Assembly (NCBI RefSeq): GCF_008370325.1
Contig: NZ_VNIP01000015.1
Span: 62,001-126,000, forward strand
Source of the DNA: Martinezella tropici
GTDB lineage: Bacteria > Pseudomonadota > Alphaproteobacteria > Rhizobiales > Rhizobiaceae
DNA: 64,000 bases
Reading direction: 5' to 3'
Of this stretch, positions 33,383-42,994 are shown in pieces (position 1 is the first letter of the stretch; each line of letters opens with the position of its first letter). A model generated the notes under the pieces. That model was not told the origin of the DNA. It did not search any database and worked only from the letters and a program-made list of their open reading frames with translations. A program made the translations under genes and the position numbers.

Positions 33383-34150
33383 ATGGCATTGCCTGATTTT
33401 TCTATGCGCCAGCTTCTGGAAGCTGGTGTTCACTTCGGCCACCAGACGCACCGCTGGAACCCGAAGATGAAGCCGTACATTTTCGGCGATCGTAACAACA
33501 TCCACATCATCGACCTCGCCCAGACGGTTCCGATGCTGAGCCGCGCCCTGCAGGTTGTCAGCGACACCGTTGCTCGCGGCGGCCGCGTCCTGTTCGTCGG
33601 CACCAAGCGTCAGGCGTCCGAACTGATCGCCGACAGCGCAAAGCGTTCGGCTCAGTACTACGTCAACGCCCGCTGGCTCGGCGGCATGATGACCAACTGG
33701 AAGACGATCTCCAACTCGATCCAGCGTCTGCGCAAGCTCGACGAAATCCTCTCCGGCGAAGCCCAGGGCTTCACCAAGAAGGAGCGTCTGAACCTCGAGC
33801 GCGAACGCGAAAAGCTCGACAAGGCCCTCGGCGGTATCAAGGACATGGGCGGCACGCCGGACCTGATGTTCATCATCGACACCAACAAGGAAAAGATCGC
33901 GATCGACGAAGCCAAGCGCCTCGGCATCCCCGTCGTCGCCATCATCGACTCGAACTGCGATCCGGACCTGATCGACTATCCGATCCCGGGCAACGACGAC
34001 GCTTCGCGCGCCATCGCTCTTTACTGCGACCTGATCTCGCGCGCTGCCATCGACGGCATCGCGCGTCAGCAGGGTGCATCCGGCCGTGACCTCGGCGCTT
34101 CCGAGGAAGCACCGATCGAGCCGACCCTGGCGGACGGCACCGAAGCCTGA
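33383..34150 (+). CDS. rpsB: 30S ribosomal protein S2
   Basis: The protein has 255 residues from ATG 33383, with AAAAGGAG upstream. The S2 landmarks are FSMRQLLEAGVHFGHQTHRWNPKM, RNNIHIIDLAQT, ARWLGGMMTNWKTI and VVAIIDSNCDPDLIDYPIPGNDDA. S2 joins the small subunit late and helps hold protein S1. It heads the conserved rpsB-tsf-pyrH-frr block. Confidence 0.98.
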   Translation: MALPDFSMRQLLEAGVHFGHQTHRWNPKMKPYIFGDRNNIHIIDLAQTVPMLSRALQVVSDTVARGGRVLFVGTKRQASELIADSAKRSAQYYVNARWLGGMMTNWKTISNSIQRLRKLDEILSGEAQGFTKKERLNLEREREKLDKALGGIKDMGGTPDLMFIIDTNKEKIAIDEAKRLGIPVVAIIDSNCDPDLIDYPIPGNDDASRAIALYCDLISRAAIDGIARQQGASGRDLGASEEAPIEPTLADGTEA

Positions 34151-34202
34151 TAGCGCCCAGAGGCGGGCAGAAAATTGTCCGCCCATGCGCATTGACATCC
34201 GG

Positions 34203-34253
34203 GATAAGGCCGTTTGCGACTTCAACAAGTTCGAGCGGCCTTATCGCGTTTTT
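34203..34253 (+). terminator. Probable terminator or attenuator after rpsB
   Basis: GATAAGGCCG and CGGCCTTATC form a ten-bp stem with a loop of 23 bases, then GCG and five T. The loop is longer than usual, so strength is uncertain. Confidence 0.6.
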
Positions 34254-34270
34254 GGTAACGCCTCGCCCAC

Positions 34271-34371
34271 TGCATAATTCCTTAGATCGGAATCGATTTG
34301 AGGGTAAATTATGCAGAAGATTTAAAGTGCTACAGCAACCTTTGCGCGTCACCTGTGACGCGTGGCGCTGT
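34271..34371. repeat. RIME-like intergenic mosaic element, copy 2
   Basis: It has the same two-part plan as 15835-15932: TGCATAATTCCTTAGATCG to AAATTATGCA, then ACAGCAACCTTTGCGCGTCACC to GTGACGCGTGGCGCTGT. The arms of the second palindrome have diverged here. It fills most of the rpsB-tsf gap; nothing else is seen from 34372 to 34525 except the tsf leader. Confidence 0.75.
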
Positions 34372-34525
34372 AGGCGGAAAATTCAGGCGTGTTCCAAACA
34401 GAATTCCACAGTATGACGCTGCTTCATAACGCTGTCATACTTACGGGTACATTTCGTCCCTCAAATCGGTGCCGTTTCGGTTTAACGCCGTTTGCCGCAC
34501 CGTATGAACCGACAAGAGGAAGCTT

Positions 34526-35452
34526 ATGACCGAGATTACGGCTGCACTGGTGAAGGAACTGCGCGAAAAGTCTGGCGCAGGCATGATGGACTGCAAAAAG
34601 GCGCTGACCGAGACGAACGGCGATATCGAAGCCGCGATCGACTGGCTGCGCGCCAAGGGCATCTCCAAGGCAGACAAGAAGTCCGGCCGCACCGCCGCTG
34701 AAGGCCTGATCGCCATTGCCGGCGCTGGCCACAAGGCCGTTGTCGTCGAGCTCAACTCCGAAACCGACTTCGTTGCCCGTAACGACGCCTTCCAGGACCT
34801 CGCTCGCGGCATCGCCGAAGTTGCACTGTCCACCAACGGCACGGTCGAAGCCATTTCGGCTGCGACCTATCCCGCATCCGGCAAGCCGGTCGCCGACACC
34901 ATCAAGGATGCGATCGCAACCATCGGCGAGAACATGACGCTTCGTCGTGCCGCCAAGCTGGAAGTCGAACACGGCGTCGTGGCGACCTACATCCATAACG
35001 CTGCCGGCGACGGTATCGGCAAGCTCGGCGTTCTGGTCGCCCTGAAGTCGGTCGGTGACAAGGCCGTTCTGACGTCGATCGGCCGCCAGGTTGCCATGCA
35101 CATTGCTGCTACCAACCCGCTGGCTATCCGCGCCGAAGAAGTCGATGCCGCAGTCGCCGAGCGCGAACGCAACGTCTTCATCGAGCAGTCCCGCGAATCC
35201 GGCAAGCCGGAAGCCATCATCGAAAAGATGGTGGAAGGCCGCATGCGCAAGTTCTTCGAGGAAGTCGCTCTTCTCTCGCAGGCTTTCGTCATCAACCCGG
35301 ACTTGACGGTCGCTGCTGCCATCAAGGAAGCCGAAAAGGCCGCCGGTGCCCCGATCGAAGTCGTCGGCATGGCCCGTCTGCTCCTCGGCGAAGGCGTTGA
35401 GAAGGAAGAGACCGACTTCGCTGCCGAAGTTGCGGCTGTCGCCAAGGGCTGA
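34526..35452 (+). CDS. tsf: Translation elongation factor Ts
   Basis: The protein has 308 residues. The N-terminal ITAALVKELREKSGAGMMDCKKAL and the core KAVVVELNSETDFVARN are the EF-Ts signatures; the coiled-coil segment SLIAEEVDAAVAERER-like region follows. It exchanges GDP for GTP on EF-Tu. AGAGGAAG lies upstream of the ATG. Confidence 0.98.
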   Translation: MTEITAALVKELREKSGAGMMDCKKALTETNGDIEAAIDWLRAKGISKADKKSGRTAAEGLIAIAGAGHKAVVVELNSETDFVARNDAFQDLARGIAEVALSTNGTVEAISAATYPASGKPVADTIKDAIATIGENMTLRRAAKLEVEHGVVATYIHNAAGDGIGKLGVLVALKSVGDKAVLTSIGRQVAMHIAATNPLAIRAEEVDAAVAERERNVFIEQSRESGKPEAIIEKMVEGRMRKFFEEVALLSQAFVINPDLTVAAAIKEAEKAAGAPIEVVGMARLLLGEGVEKEETDFAAEVAAVAKG

Positions 35453-35506
35453 TCGCCGAAACGAGACATATCCCGGTTTGGTGAAACCATATCAGGGAAA
35501 ACGTAT

Positions 35507-35532
35507 GGGCATCGCGTGACAACGCGGTGCCC
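35507..35532. other. Hairpin between tsf and pyrH
   Basis: GGGCATCGCGT and ACGCGGTGCCC make an 11-bp stem with one mismatch and no T run. It could be a partial terminator or a processing site between the translation genes and pyrH. Confidence 0.45.
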
Positions 35533-35587
35533 TTCGTGTATCCGGCATTCACAATCATTCCCCCGGTGATCACTTCAAGGAGCTACG

Positions 35588-36307
35588 ATGTCCCAGCCGA
35601 TCTACAAGCGCGTGTTGCTCAAGGCCTCCGGTGAAGCGCTCATGGGTAGCCAGGGATTCGGCATCGACGTGACCGTCGCTGACCGGATTGCTTCCGATAT
35701 CGCCGAAGCGCGCTCCATGGGCGTCGAAGTCGGCGTCGTAGTCGGCGGCGGCAATATCTTCCGTGGTGTCGCCGTAGCGTCCAAGGGTGGCGACCGCGTG
35801 ACTGGCGACCACATGGGAATGCTCGGCACCGTCATCAACGCGCTGGCGCTGGCGACCTCGCTGCGCAAGCTCGACATCGAGACCGTCGTGCTCTCGGCCA
35901 TCTCCATGCCGGAAATCTGCGAGAGCTTCTCGCAGCGTGCCACGCTCTATCATCTCTCGCTTGGCCGCGTGGTGATCTTTGCGGGCGGCACAGGCAACCC
36001 GTTCTTCACCACCGATTCGGCCGCCGCGCTGCGCGCTGCCGAAATGGGCGCGCAGGCCATCTTCAAGGGAACGCAGGTCGACGGCATCTACTCCGCCGAT
36101 CCGAAGAAATTCCCCGATGCCGAGCGCTTCGACCATCTGACGCATAGCCAGGTGCTCGAAAAGGGACTGGCCGTCATGGATGTGGCCGCCGTGGCGCTTG
36201 CGCGCGAAAACTCCATTCCGATCGTCGTCTTCTCGATTCACGAGAAGGGCGGTTTCGCTGAAATCTTGACCGGCGGCGGCCGCAAGACCATCGTATCAGA
36301 CAATTGA
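35588..36307 (+). CDS. pyrH: UMP kinase
   Basis: The protein has 239 residues of the amino-acid kinase fold. Motifs are YKRVLLKASGEALMG, VGVVVGGGNIFRG, GRVVIFAGGTGNPFFTTDSAAALRAAE and KGTQVDGIYSADPKK. It phosphorylates UMP to UDP for nucleotide and envelope-sugar synthesis. AAGGAG lies six bases ahead of the ATG. Confidence 0.97.
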   Translation: MSQPIYKRVLLKASGEALMGSQGFGIDVTVADRIASDIAEARSMGVEVGVVVGGGNIFRGVAVASKGGDRVTGDHMGMLGTVINALALATSLRKLDIETVVLSAISMPEICESFSQRATLYHLSLGRVVIFAGGTGNPFFTTDSAAALRAAEMGAQAIFKGTQVDGIYSADPKKFPDAERFDHLTHSQVLEKGLAVMDVAAVALARENSIPIVVFSIHEKGGFAEILTGGGRKTIVSDN

Positions 36308-36362
36308 CGTTCCTGTGGCGCCGGGCATGCCCGGTGTCGCCTTATTCGACGGGAGTATGAGC

Positions 36363-36923
36363 ATGAGTGAAGGCACCGACCTCAAGGAATTGAAGCGCCG
36401 CATGGACGGCGCCATCGCGGCATTCAAGAGCGATATCGCCTCTCTGCGCACCGGACGCGCATCCGCCAACATCCTGGATCCGGTCGTGATCGAAGCCTAT
36501 GGTTCGCGCATGCCGCTGAACCAGGTCGCCAACATCACCGTGCCGGAACCACGCATGCTGACGGTTTCGGTGTGGGACAAGTCGATGGTCAGTGCCGTTG
36601 AGCGCGCCATCCGTGAATCCAATCTTGGCCTCAATCCTATCGTCGACGGCCAGAACCTGCGTATCCCGTTGCCGGAGCTCAACGAGGAGCGCCGTCGTTC
36701 GCTGGTGAAGGTCGCCCATGAATACGCGGAAAAGGCGAAGGTGGCGATTCGCCACGTCCGCCGCGACGGCATGGATGGTCTAAAAAAGGCCGAAAAAGAT
36801 GGTGTAATTGGTCAGGACGAAAGCCGCTCTCTCTCGGAACGTGTGCAGAAGATGACGGATGAGACGATTTCGGAAATCGACCGCTTGCTAGCCGACAAAG
36901 AAAAGGAAATCATGCAGGTCTGA
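36363..36923 (+). CDS. frr: Ribosome recycling factor
   Basis: The protein has 186 residues from ATG 36363, with GGGAG seven bases upstream (ATG 36357 is closer but out of the best spacing). Signatures are LRTGRASANILDPVVIEAYG, PLNQVANITVPEPRMLTV, LRIPLPELNEERRRSLVKV and the C-terminal RVQKMTDETISEIDRLLADKEKEIMQV. It splits post-termination ribosomes with EF-G. Confidence 0.97.
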   Translation: MSEGTDLKELKRRMDGAIAAFKSDIASLRTGRASANILDPVVIEAYGSRMPLNQVANITVPEPRMLTVSVWDKSMVSAVERAIRESNLGLNPIVDGQNLRIPLPELNEERRRSLVKVAHEYAEKAKVAIRHVRRDGMDGLKKAEKDGVIGQDESRSLSERVQKMTDETISEIDRLLADKEKEIMQV

Positions 36924-37032
36924 TCACACGCTGGGGAGATGTCGCGCTTTTGATTTGGCAATATTGAAAGCGGTGGCTGCGCCCTAGATTACGAGACCAG
37001 AGCGTATTTCCGCCGAACGAAACCGGACCCAT

Positions 37033-37779
37033 ATGTCAGCTCCCACGTTCTCTGTCGTACCCGAACACGTTGCCATTATCATGGATGGCAACGGTCGCTG
37101 GGCCAATGCGCGCGGTCTGCCGCGCACCATGGGCCACCGCAAGGGCGTGGAGGCGGTCAGGGAAACGGTTCGGGCCGCTGGCGATATCGGCATCAAATAC
37201 CTGACGCTGTTTGCCTTTTCCTCGGAAAATTGGCGTCGCCCCGAGACTGAGGTCAGCGATTTGCTGGGCCTGCTCAAGGCCTTCATCCGGAGGGACCTGG
37301 CCGAGCTTCATCGGCAGAACGTCCGGATTCGCGTCATCGGCGACCGTAGCAACCTGCGCGGCGACATTCTGCCCCTATTGATCGAGGCGGAGGAAACCAC
37401 CAGGAACAATACGGCCCTGACGCTGGTGATCGCCTTCAATTACGGCTCGCGCGATGAGATCACGCGCGCCTTCGCGAGCCTTGCAAAAGATGTCGAAGCC
37501 GGGCGGCTGCGGCCGCAGGACATCAGTGCGGAACTGGTCGATGCCCGTCTCGACACTGCCGGAATTCCTGATCCCGACCTCATTATCCGCACGAGCGGCG
37601 AGGAGAGGCTTTCGAATTTCCTGTTGTGGCAGGCCGCTTATTCCGAATTCATGTTCGTGCCAGACTATTGGCCTGATTTCAGCCGCGATCTGTTCTTCTC
37701 CGCGCTGGAAAAATATGCAGCGCGCGACCGGCGCTTTGGCGGCCTTTCCGCCAAGCAGGCGGCCGCCGTGGGGTCCTGA
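37033..37779 (+). CDS. uppS: Undecaprenyl diphosphate synthase (isoprenyl transferase)
   Basis: The protein has 248 residues. The active-site loop is VAIIMDGNGRWANARGLPRTMGHRKG, followed by YLTLFAFSSENWRRP and FNYGSRDEI, with the C-terminal LIIRTSGEERLSNFLLWQAAYSE. It makes the C55 lipid carrier for peptidoglycan and polysaccharides. Its TGA overlaps the cdsA ATG by one base. Confidence 0.97.
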   Translation: MSAPTFSVVPEHVAIIMDGNGRWANARGLPRTMGHRKGVEAVRETVRAAGDIGIKYLTLFAFSSENWRRPETEVSDLLGLLKAFIRRDLAELHRQNVRIRVIGDRSNLRGDILPLLIEAEETTRNNTALTLVIAFNYGSRDEITRAFASLAKDVEAGRLRPQDISAELVDARLDTAGIPDPDLIIRTSGEERLSNFLLWQAAYSEFMFVPDYWPDFSRDLFFSALEKYAARDRRFGGLSAKQAAAVGS

Positions 37780-38612
37780 TGAGCCGCGAACTCAGGCTGC
37801 GTATCATTTCCGGCATCATTCTCGCCGTCGTCGTCCTTGTCGCCACTTGGTATGGCGGCTTGAGCTTCCGTCTCCTGGCGGCTGCGATCGGTCTGCTCGT
37901 CTACTATGAATGGTCGACGATAACGGATTTGCATGGCCGCGATCCCCAGGGGAATGCGCTCGGCTGGCTTGGTCTCGTACTTATTGCCGGGGCGACGATC
38001 CTGGGCGAATCCGTTTATTCCATCGAAATTCTGGCGGTCTTCGTCGTTGTCACGGCGATCATGGTCGGGATTGGCGCCAGAAGCTGGTGGCTGCCGGCCG
38101 GCATCTTCTATTCCGGACTGACGACGATTGCGCTTTCGGAGATTCGCGATGACGATCTGCGCGGCTTCGTCCTGATGCTGTTCGTTTTCGCCACCGTGTG
38201 GGCAACGGATATCCTCGCCTATTTCGTCGGGCGCGCCATCGGGGGGCCAAAGCTCGCTCCGCGTATATCGCCGGGCAAGACATGGTCCGGCGCGATCGGC
38301 GGTGCCATCGCTGCCGTCGTCGCGGGAACCGCGGTCGTCTGGAGCTTCTTTTCCGCCGATGAGCTGCGGATTCCCGTCCTTGCCCTGGTGCTTTCCATCT
38401 GCAGCCAGATCGGCGATTTGTTCGAGTCGTTCATCAAGCGCAAGTTTGGCGTGAAAGACTCCAGCCATCTGATTCCCGGCCATGGTGGCGTCATGGATCG
38501 GGTCGATGGACTAATTTTTGCTTGTTTTGCAGCGTTTTTGTTGGCTATCGTAATGTCGCTGACAATGAGCGGCGAGACCTTTTCGTTGGGCGGCGTTCTG
38601 CTCGGCGTCTGA
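37779..38612 (+). CDS. cdsA: Phosphatidate cytidylyltransferase
   Basis: The protein has 277 residues of a multi-span membrane protein. The CDP-diacylglycerol synthase signature is near the C-terminus: SQIGDLFESFIKRKFGVKDSSHLIPGHGGVMDRVDG, with the earlier WATDILAYFVGRAIGGPKLAPRISPGKTW. It makes CDP-diacylglycerol for all phospholipids. It is translationally coupled to uppS. Confidence 0.97.
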   Translation: MSRELRLRIISGIILAVVVLVATWYGGLSFRLLAAAIGLLVYYEWSTITDLHGRDPQGNALGWLGLVLIAGATILGESVYSIEILAVFVVVTAIMVGIGARSWWLPAGIFYSGLTTIALSEIRDDDLRGFVLMLFVFATVWATDILAYFVGRAIGGPKLAPRISPGKTWSGAIGGAIAAVVAGTAVVWSFFSADELRIPVLALVLSICSQIGDLFESFIKRKFGVKDSSHLIPGHGGVMDRVDGLIFACFAAFLLAIVMSLTMSGETFSLGGVLLGV

Positions 38613-38617
38613 ATACT

Positions 38618-38717
38618 AGAGCAATTCCAGGAAAGGTGCGTAGCGATTTTCCTGGAATTGCGAGAAAACAGAAAGATGGAGCGGTTCGGAGCTTCCGTGA
38701 AAGCTGAACCGCTCTAA
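38618..38717. repeat. Interspersed palindromic element, copy 5
   Basis: Two inverted segments occur: AGAGCAATTCCAGGAAAGG with TCCTGGAATTGC, and GGAGCGGTTCGGAGCTT with AAGCTGAACCGCTCT. The first is the copy 4 sequence in reverse orientation. It separates cdsA from rseP in an otherwise tight gene block. Confidence 0.7.
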
Positions 38718-38735
38718 CACGAACAGGATCGTTGC

Positions 38736-40409
38736 ATGGGTAGCGCGGCTAGCTTCATCAGTTTCTTGACGAACAACGTCATCACGTTTGTCTTCGTCCT
38801 GTCGCTGCTCGTTTTCGTGCATGAGATGGGTCACTATCTGATCGGCCGCTGGTCCGGTATCCGTGTTATGGCCTTCTCGATTGGTTTCGGCCCGGAGATC
38901 GCCGGATTTACCGATCGGCACGGCACGCGCTGGAAGCTTTCGCTCATCCCGCTCGGCGGCTATGTGCGCTTCTTCGGTGACGAGGATGCCTCCAGCAAGA
39001 CCGATGTGGATCAGCTTTCAGCTATGACGGAGGAAGAGCGGGCGCAGTCCTTTGCCGGTGCCAAGCTCTGGAAGCGGGCTGCCACGGTTGCGGCCGGCCC
39101 GATTGCCAATTTCCTTCTCGCGATCGCGATCTTCGCCGTCCTTTTCAGTATCTATGGTCGCACGGTCGCCGATCCCGTCGTCGCCATGGTGACGCGTGAC
39201 GGTGCCGCCGCCGAGGCCGGCATCGAGCCGGGCGACCGTCTTGTTGCCATCGACGGCAATAAAGTGGCGACGTTCGATGAAGTGCAACGCTATGTCGGTC
39301 TTCGCCCAGGCCGTACCATCGTTTTGACGGTCGAGCGCGACGGCCAGAATCGCGATTTCCAGATCGTGCCGAAGCTCGTCGAAGATACCGATCAGTTCGG
39401 CAACAAGATGGAAATGGGCCGTATCGGCATAGCGCTCGTCGATCCGGTGGTGACGGCGGTTGAGCCGGCAGGTCCGGCCGCCAAGGCTGGCTTGCAGGCG
39501 GGCGACCGGCTGATTGCGGTCGACGGCAATAATGTCGCGACCTATTACGATATCGGTCGCTACGTGGCCGACCGACCCGGCAAGAGCATCGTGCTGACCA
39601 CGCAGCGAAACGGTACGATTCGCGATGTCCCGATCATGCCCGAGACGCTTGTCGATACCGATGCGTCCGGCAACAAGAAGGATATCGGCAGCATCGGAAT
39701 AGCACCGATCGATCCGGTCATTGCCTCGATCGGTTCCGACAGTCCCGCCCAGACGGCCGGCCTGGAGCTTGGCGATCGCATTCTTTCTGTGGATGGACGA
39801 GACATCGGCTCCATCGGCGAAGTGCAGCGTTACGCGGCGGCTCACGCCGACAAGCCCATGGCACTGACGGTCAAGCGCGACGGCCAGACGCACGATCTGA
39901 CGGTGACGCCCAGGAAGTCGGCGGAGACCGATGCCTTCGGCGCCCAGACGGAGATCGCCACCATCGGCATCACCGACGGCCAGAAGCCGATCAAGCTGCG
40001 CTATGAGGCCTATGGGCCGCTCAAGGCGCTTGCCGAGGGTGTGAAGCAGACCGGCAGCATCGTTTCCGGCACTTTCGAATATATCGGGAATGTCATCGGC
40101 GGCTATATGAAGGCCGATCAGCTGGGAGGTCCGATCAGGGTTGCACAACTTTCAGGGCAAATGGCAACCTTGGGTTTTGCTGCGGTGCTCCAATTCGCCG
40201 CCATACTTTCTGTTTCAATAGGGTTATTAAATTTGATGCCTGTACCGGTACTTGATGGCGGCCATCTGATGTTCTATGCGATTGAAGCCGTAAGGGGAAA
40301 ACCTCTGGGTGCACGGGCGCAGGATATCGCTTTCCGGATCGGATTTGCGATGGTGCTCTCACTCATGGTGTTTGCGACCTGGAACGACATCAGTTCCAGA
40401 ATAGGCTAG
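38736..40409 (+). CDS. rseP: Site-2 protease RseP/MmpA with three tandem PDZ-like units
   Basis: The protein has 557 residues; relatives are usually 370-450. The metalloprotease site is FVHEMGHYLIG (His29, Glu30, His33) with NLMPVPVLDGGHL (506-510) near the C-terminus. Between the membrane parts lie three PDZ-like units at about 146-235, 236-325 and 326-415. Each carries a DPVV/I start and an AGLxxGDRLxxxDGN loop, with an exact 90-residue period (AGIEPGDR 161, AGLQAGDR 251, AGLELGDR 341). RseP cuts anti-sigma factors and signal-peptide remnants in the inner membrane. The gene is next to bamA, as usual. Confidence 0.95.
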   Translation: MGSAASFISFLTNNVITFVFVLSLLVFVHEMGHYLIGRWSGIRVMAFSIGFGPEIAGFTDRHGTRWKLSLIPLGGYVRFFGDEDASSKTDVDQLSAMTEEERAQSFAGAKLWKRAATVAAGPIANFLLAIAIFAVLFSIYGRTVADPVVAMVTRDGAAAEAGIEPGDRLVAIDGNKVATFDEVQRYVGLRPGRTIVLTVERDGQNRDFQIVPKLVEDTDQFGNKMEMGRIGIALVDPVVTAVEPAGPAAKAGLQAGDRLIAVDGNNVATYYDIGRYVADRPGKSIVLTTQRNGTIRDVPIMPETLVDTDASGNKKDIGSIGIAPIDPVIASIGSDSPAQTAGLELGDRILSVDGRDIGSIGEVQRYAAAHADKPMALTVKRDGQTHDLTVTPRKSAETDAFGAQTEIATIGITDGQKPIKLRYEAYGPLKALAEGVKQTGSIVSGTFEYIGNVIGGYMKADQLGGPIRVAQLSGQMATLGFAAVLQFAAILSVSIGLLNLMPVPVLDGGHLMFYAIEAVRGKPLGARAQDIAFRIGFAMVLSLMVFATWNDISSRIG

Positions 40410-40603
40410 TGGGGCTACGACGAGAGGAAATTACGATTTATTTACGATGTTTCAAAGCTGTAGTGGCGAATGAGCCACGCTTTGAAATGAAGTAAACAGA
40501 AATTAACGTGCTCCCTTGCTTGTATGTCAAAAGCGGGTAAAACGACACACGTGGCCGGAATCGGGTTCGCTCGGGGCTGGGGACGATTGAAAAAAGGTAA
40601 GAA

Positions 40604-42943
40604 GTGAAAATGAAGGCTGGTTCAAAATTTTTGAACGCAGTGTCGGCGGTAGCGCTGTCTGCTGGTGTTGTTGCGTCTGGCGCTGGTGTTCTCACCCTTG
40701 CCTCTGCCTCGGTTGCGGAAGCAGCTGTCATTCAGCGTGTTGACGTTCGCGGTGCGGAACGTGTCGGCGCGACGGCAGTTCGCGACAATATCACGATCAA
40801 GCCCGGAAAGAACTTCTCCCCCGGCGACATCGACGCTTCGGTGAAGCAGCTTTATGCCACCGGATATTTTTCTGATGTCCACATTACGGTTTCGGGCGGC
40901 ACCCTGGTCGTAACGGTCCAGGAAAATAAGCTCATCAACGCCGTGGTCTTCAACGGCAACCGCAAGATCAAGGACGATAAGCTTCAGGGCATCATTCAGA
41001 CCCATTCGGCTGGCCCGTACAACGAGGCTAGCGTTCAGGCTGACATCAAGACCATCAAGGACGCCTACGCTTCGATCGGTCGTAACGATGTCGAGGTGAC
41101 GACGCAGACCGCAGAAGTGTCGCCGGGCCGCCTCAACGTCGCCTTCGTCATCAACGAAGGTGATCGCACCAAGATCGACAAGATCAATTTCTCGGGCAAT
41201 CAGGCCTATGGCAGTGGCCGCTTGGCTTCGGTGATCAGCACCAAGAAAAGCAACTTCCTGTCGTTCCTGACCCGTAAGGACGTCTACAGCCCTGAGCGCC
41301 AGCAGGCCGACCAGGATGCGCTGCGCCAGTTCTACTACAATCACGGCTACGCCGATTTCCGCATCGTCAGCGCCGACGCGACGCTGAACGAGCAGAACAA
41401 CGAATACACGCTGAACTTCAACGTGGACGAAGGTCCGCGTTACACCTATGGCGACATCAACGTGGTCTCGACGGTCGAGGGCGTCAATGCCGACGAGCTG
41501 AAGGGTCTCATCATCACCCATAAGGGCGATGTCTACAGCGCCAAGGATATCCAGACCTCGATCGAGAACATTTCCAAGCGCGTGGCCTCCGCTGGCTATC
41601 CGTTCGCCCGCATCACGCCGCGTGGCAACCGCGATCTGTCCGGTCACACCATCGGTATCGAATACCTGGTCGATCAAGGCGAGCGCGCCTATGTCGAGCG
41701 GATCGAGATCCGCGGTAACACCCGCACGCGCGATTACGTCATCCGCCGCGAGTTCGATCTCAATGAAGGCGATGCCTTCAACCAGGAAATGATCACGCGC
41801 GCCAAGCGCCGCCTCGATGCGCTGGGTTATTTCACCAAGGTCGATATCTCGACAGCACAGGGCAGTGCCGCGGACCGCGTGGTCGTGATCGTCAACGTCG
41901 AAGACCAGCCGACCGGCTCCTTCGGTATCGGCGCCGGTTACGCTGTCGGCAACAACGGCGGCCTGCTGCTCGAAGCTTCGGTCGAAGAAAAGAACTTCCT
42001 TGGTCGCGGCCAGTACATCCGTATCGCCGCTGGTGCCGGCACGGAAGGTAACCGTACCTACAACATCTCGTTTACCGAGCCCTATTTCCTCGGTTATCGC
42101 CTTGCTGCTGGTTTCGATATCTTCAAGAACCAGACGTCGAGCGACGATTTCTACGACTACTCGGAAGAAGGCTTCTCGCTGCGCGTCACCGCGCCGATCA
42201 CCGAGAACTTCGCGACGACCCTGCGCTATAACTACAAGCGCCTGACCTACGACGGCACGAGTGATTGGCAGAACAATCTTTCTGCTCCATATCTCAACCT
42301 CGTCGAGAACGGCCCTTGGACGCAGTCGACTATTTCACAGACCTTCACCTACAACACGCTCGATGACCAGAACCTGCCGCGCGAAGGCATCATCGCCAAG
42401 TTCACGCATGAATATGCTGGTCTCGGCGGCGACTCCGACTTCTACAAGTTGAGTGGTAAGGCTCGTTACTACAAGATGATCAGCGACGAAGCCGATATCA
42501 TCGGCTCGCTGACCGTCGGTGCCGGTTACGTGATGCCGACGGACGGCAAACTGAACGTCTTCGATCAGTTCACGCTCGGTGGCCGTGAAATCCGCGGCTT
42601 CGAGAATGCCGGTATAGGCCCGCGTTCGTCGCATGGCGATCCGCTCGGTGGTACGACCTACTTCACGGCTTCGGCTGAAGCCAGCATGCCGATGCCGGGT
42701 GTGCCGCAGGATATCGGTCTGCGCATTGCGGCCTTTGCCGATGCAGGTTCCCTCTACGGCAACAAGGCGAATCTCTTCGGCGATACGCTTCACAACGATA
42801 GCTCGATCCGCGCATCGCTCGGTGCCGGTTTGATCTGGTCGTCGCCGTTTGGTGTCATCCGCGTCGACTATGCCGTACCGGTTCTCAAGGAAGATTACGA
42901 TAAGACTGAGAATTTCCGGTTTGGCATCGCCAACCAGTTCTGA
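40604..42943 (+). CDS. bamA: Outer-membrane protein assembly factor BamA
   Basis: The protein has about 779 residues. A signal peptide ends near ASVAEAA. Five POTRA repeats follow (first VIQRVDVRGAERVGATAVRDNI), then the Omp85 barrel with FGIGAGYAVGNNGGLLLEAS, the loop-6 motif GGREIRGFEN-like DQFTLGGREIRGFENAGIGP and the C-terminal phenylalanine (FGIANQF). It inserts barrel proteins in the outer membrane. GTG 40604 is better spaced from AAGG than ATG 40610; either is possible. The AT-rich 194-base gap before it probably holds a promoter. Confidence 0.97.
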   Translation: MKMKAGSKFLNAVSAVALSAGVVASGAGVLTLASASVAEAAVIQRVDVRGAERVGATAVRDNITIKPGKNFSPGDIDASVKQLYATGYFSDVHITVSGGTLVVTVQENKLINAVVFNGNRKIKDDKLQGIIQTHSAGPYNEASVQADIKTIKDAYASIGRNDVEVTTQTAEVSPGRLNVAFVINEGDRTKIDKINFSGNQAYGSGRLASVISTKKSNFLSFLTRKDVYSPERQQADQDALRQFYYNHGYADFRIVSADATLNEQNNEYTLNFNVDEGPRYTYGDINVVSTVEGVNADELKGLIITHKGDVYSAKDIQTSIENISKRVASAGYPFARITPRGNRDLSGHTIGIEYLVDQGERAYVERIEIRGNTRTRDYVIRREFDLNEGDAFNQEMITRAKRRLDALGYFTKVDISTAQGSAADRVVVIVNVEDQPTGSFGIGAGYAVGNNGGLLLEASVEEKNFLGRGQYIRIAAGAGTEGNRTYNISFTEPYFLGYRLAAGFDIFKNQTSSDDFYDYSEEGFSLRVTAPITENFATTLRYNYKRLTYDGTSDWQNNLSAPYLNLVENGPWTQSTISQTFTYNTLDDQNLPREGIIAKFTHEYAGLGGDSDFYKLSGKARYYKMISDEADIIGSLTVGAGYVMPTDGKLNVFDQFTLGGREIRGFENAGIGPRSSHGDPLGGTTYFTASAEASMPMPGVPQDIGLRIAAFADAGSLYGNKANLFGDTLHNDSSIRASLGAGLIWSSPFGVIRVDYAVPVLKEDYDKTENFRFGIANQF

Positions 42944-42994
42944 TATCGGCAGTCCAGAACTTCGGGCTTGAACACCGTTCTGGAGCTGGTGCTT

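Noticed and set aside
35507..35532. Hairpin between tsf and pyrH as a true terminator
   Set aside because: The stem is strong but no T run follows, so it is listed only as a hairpin.
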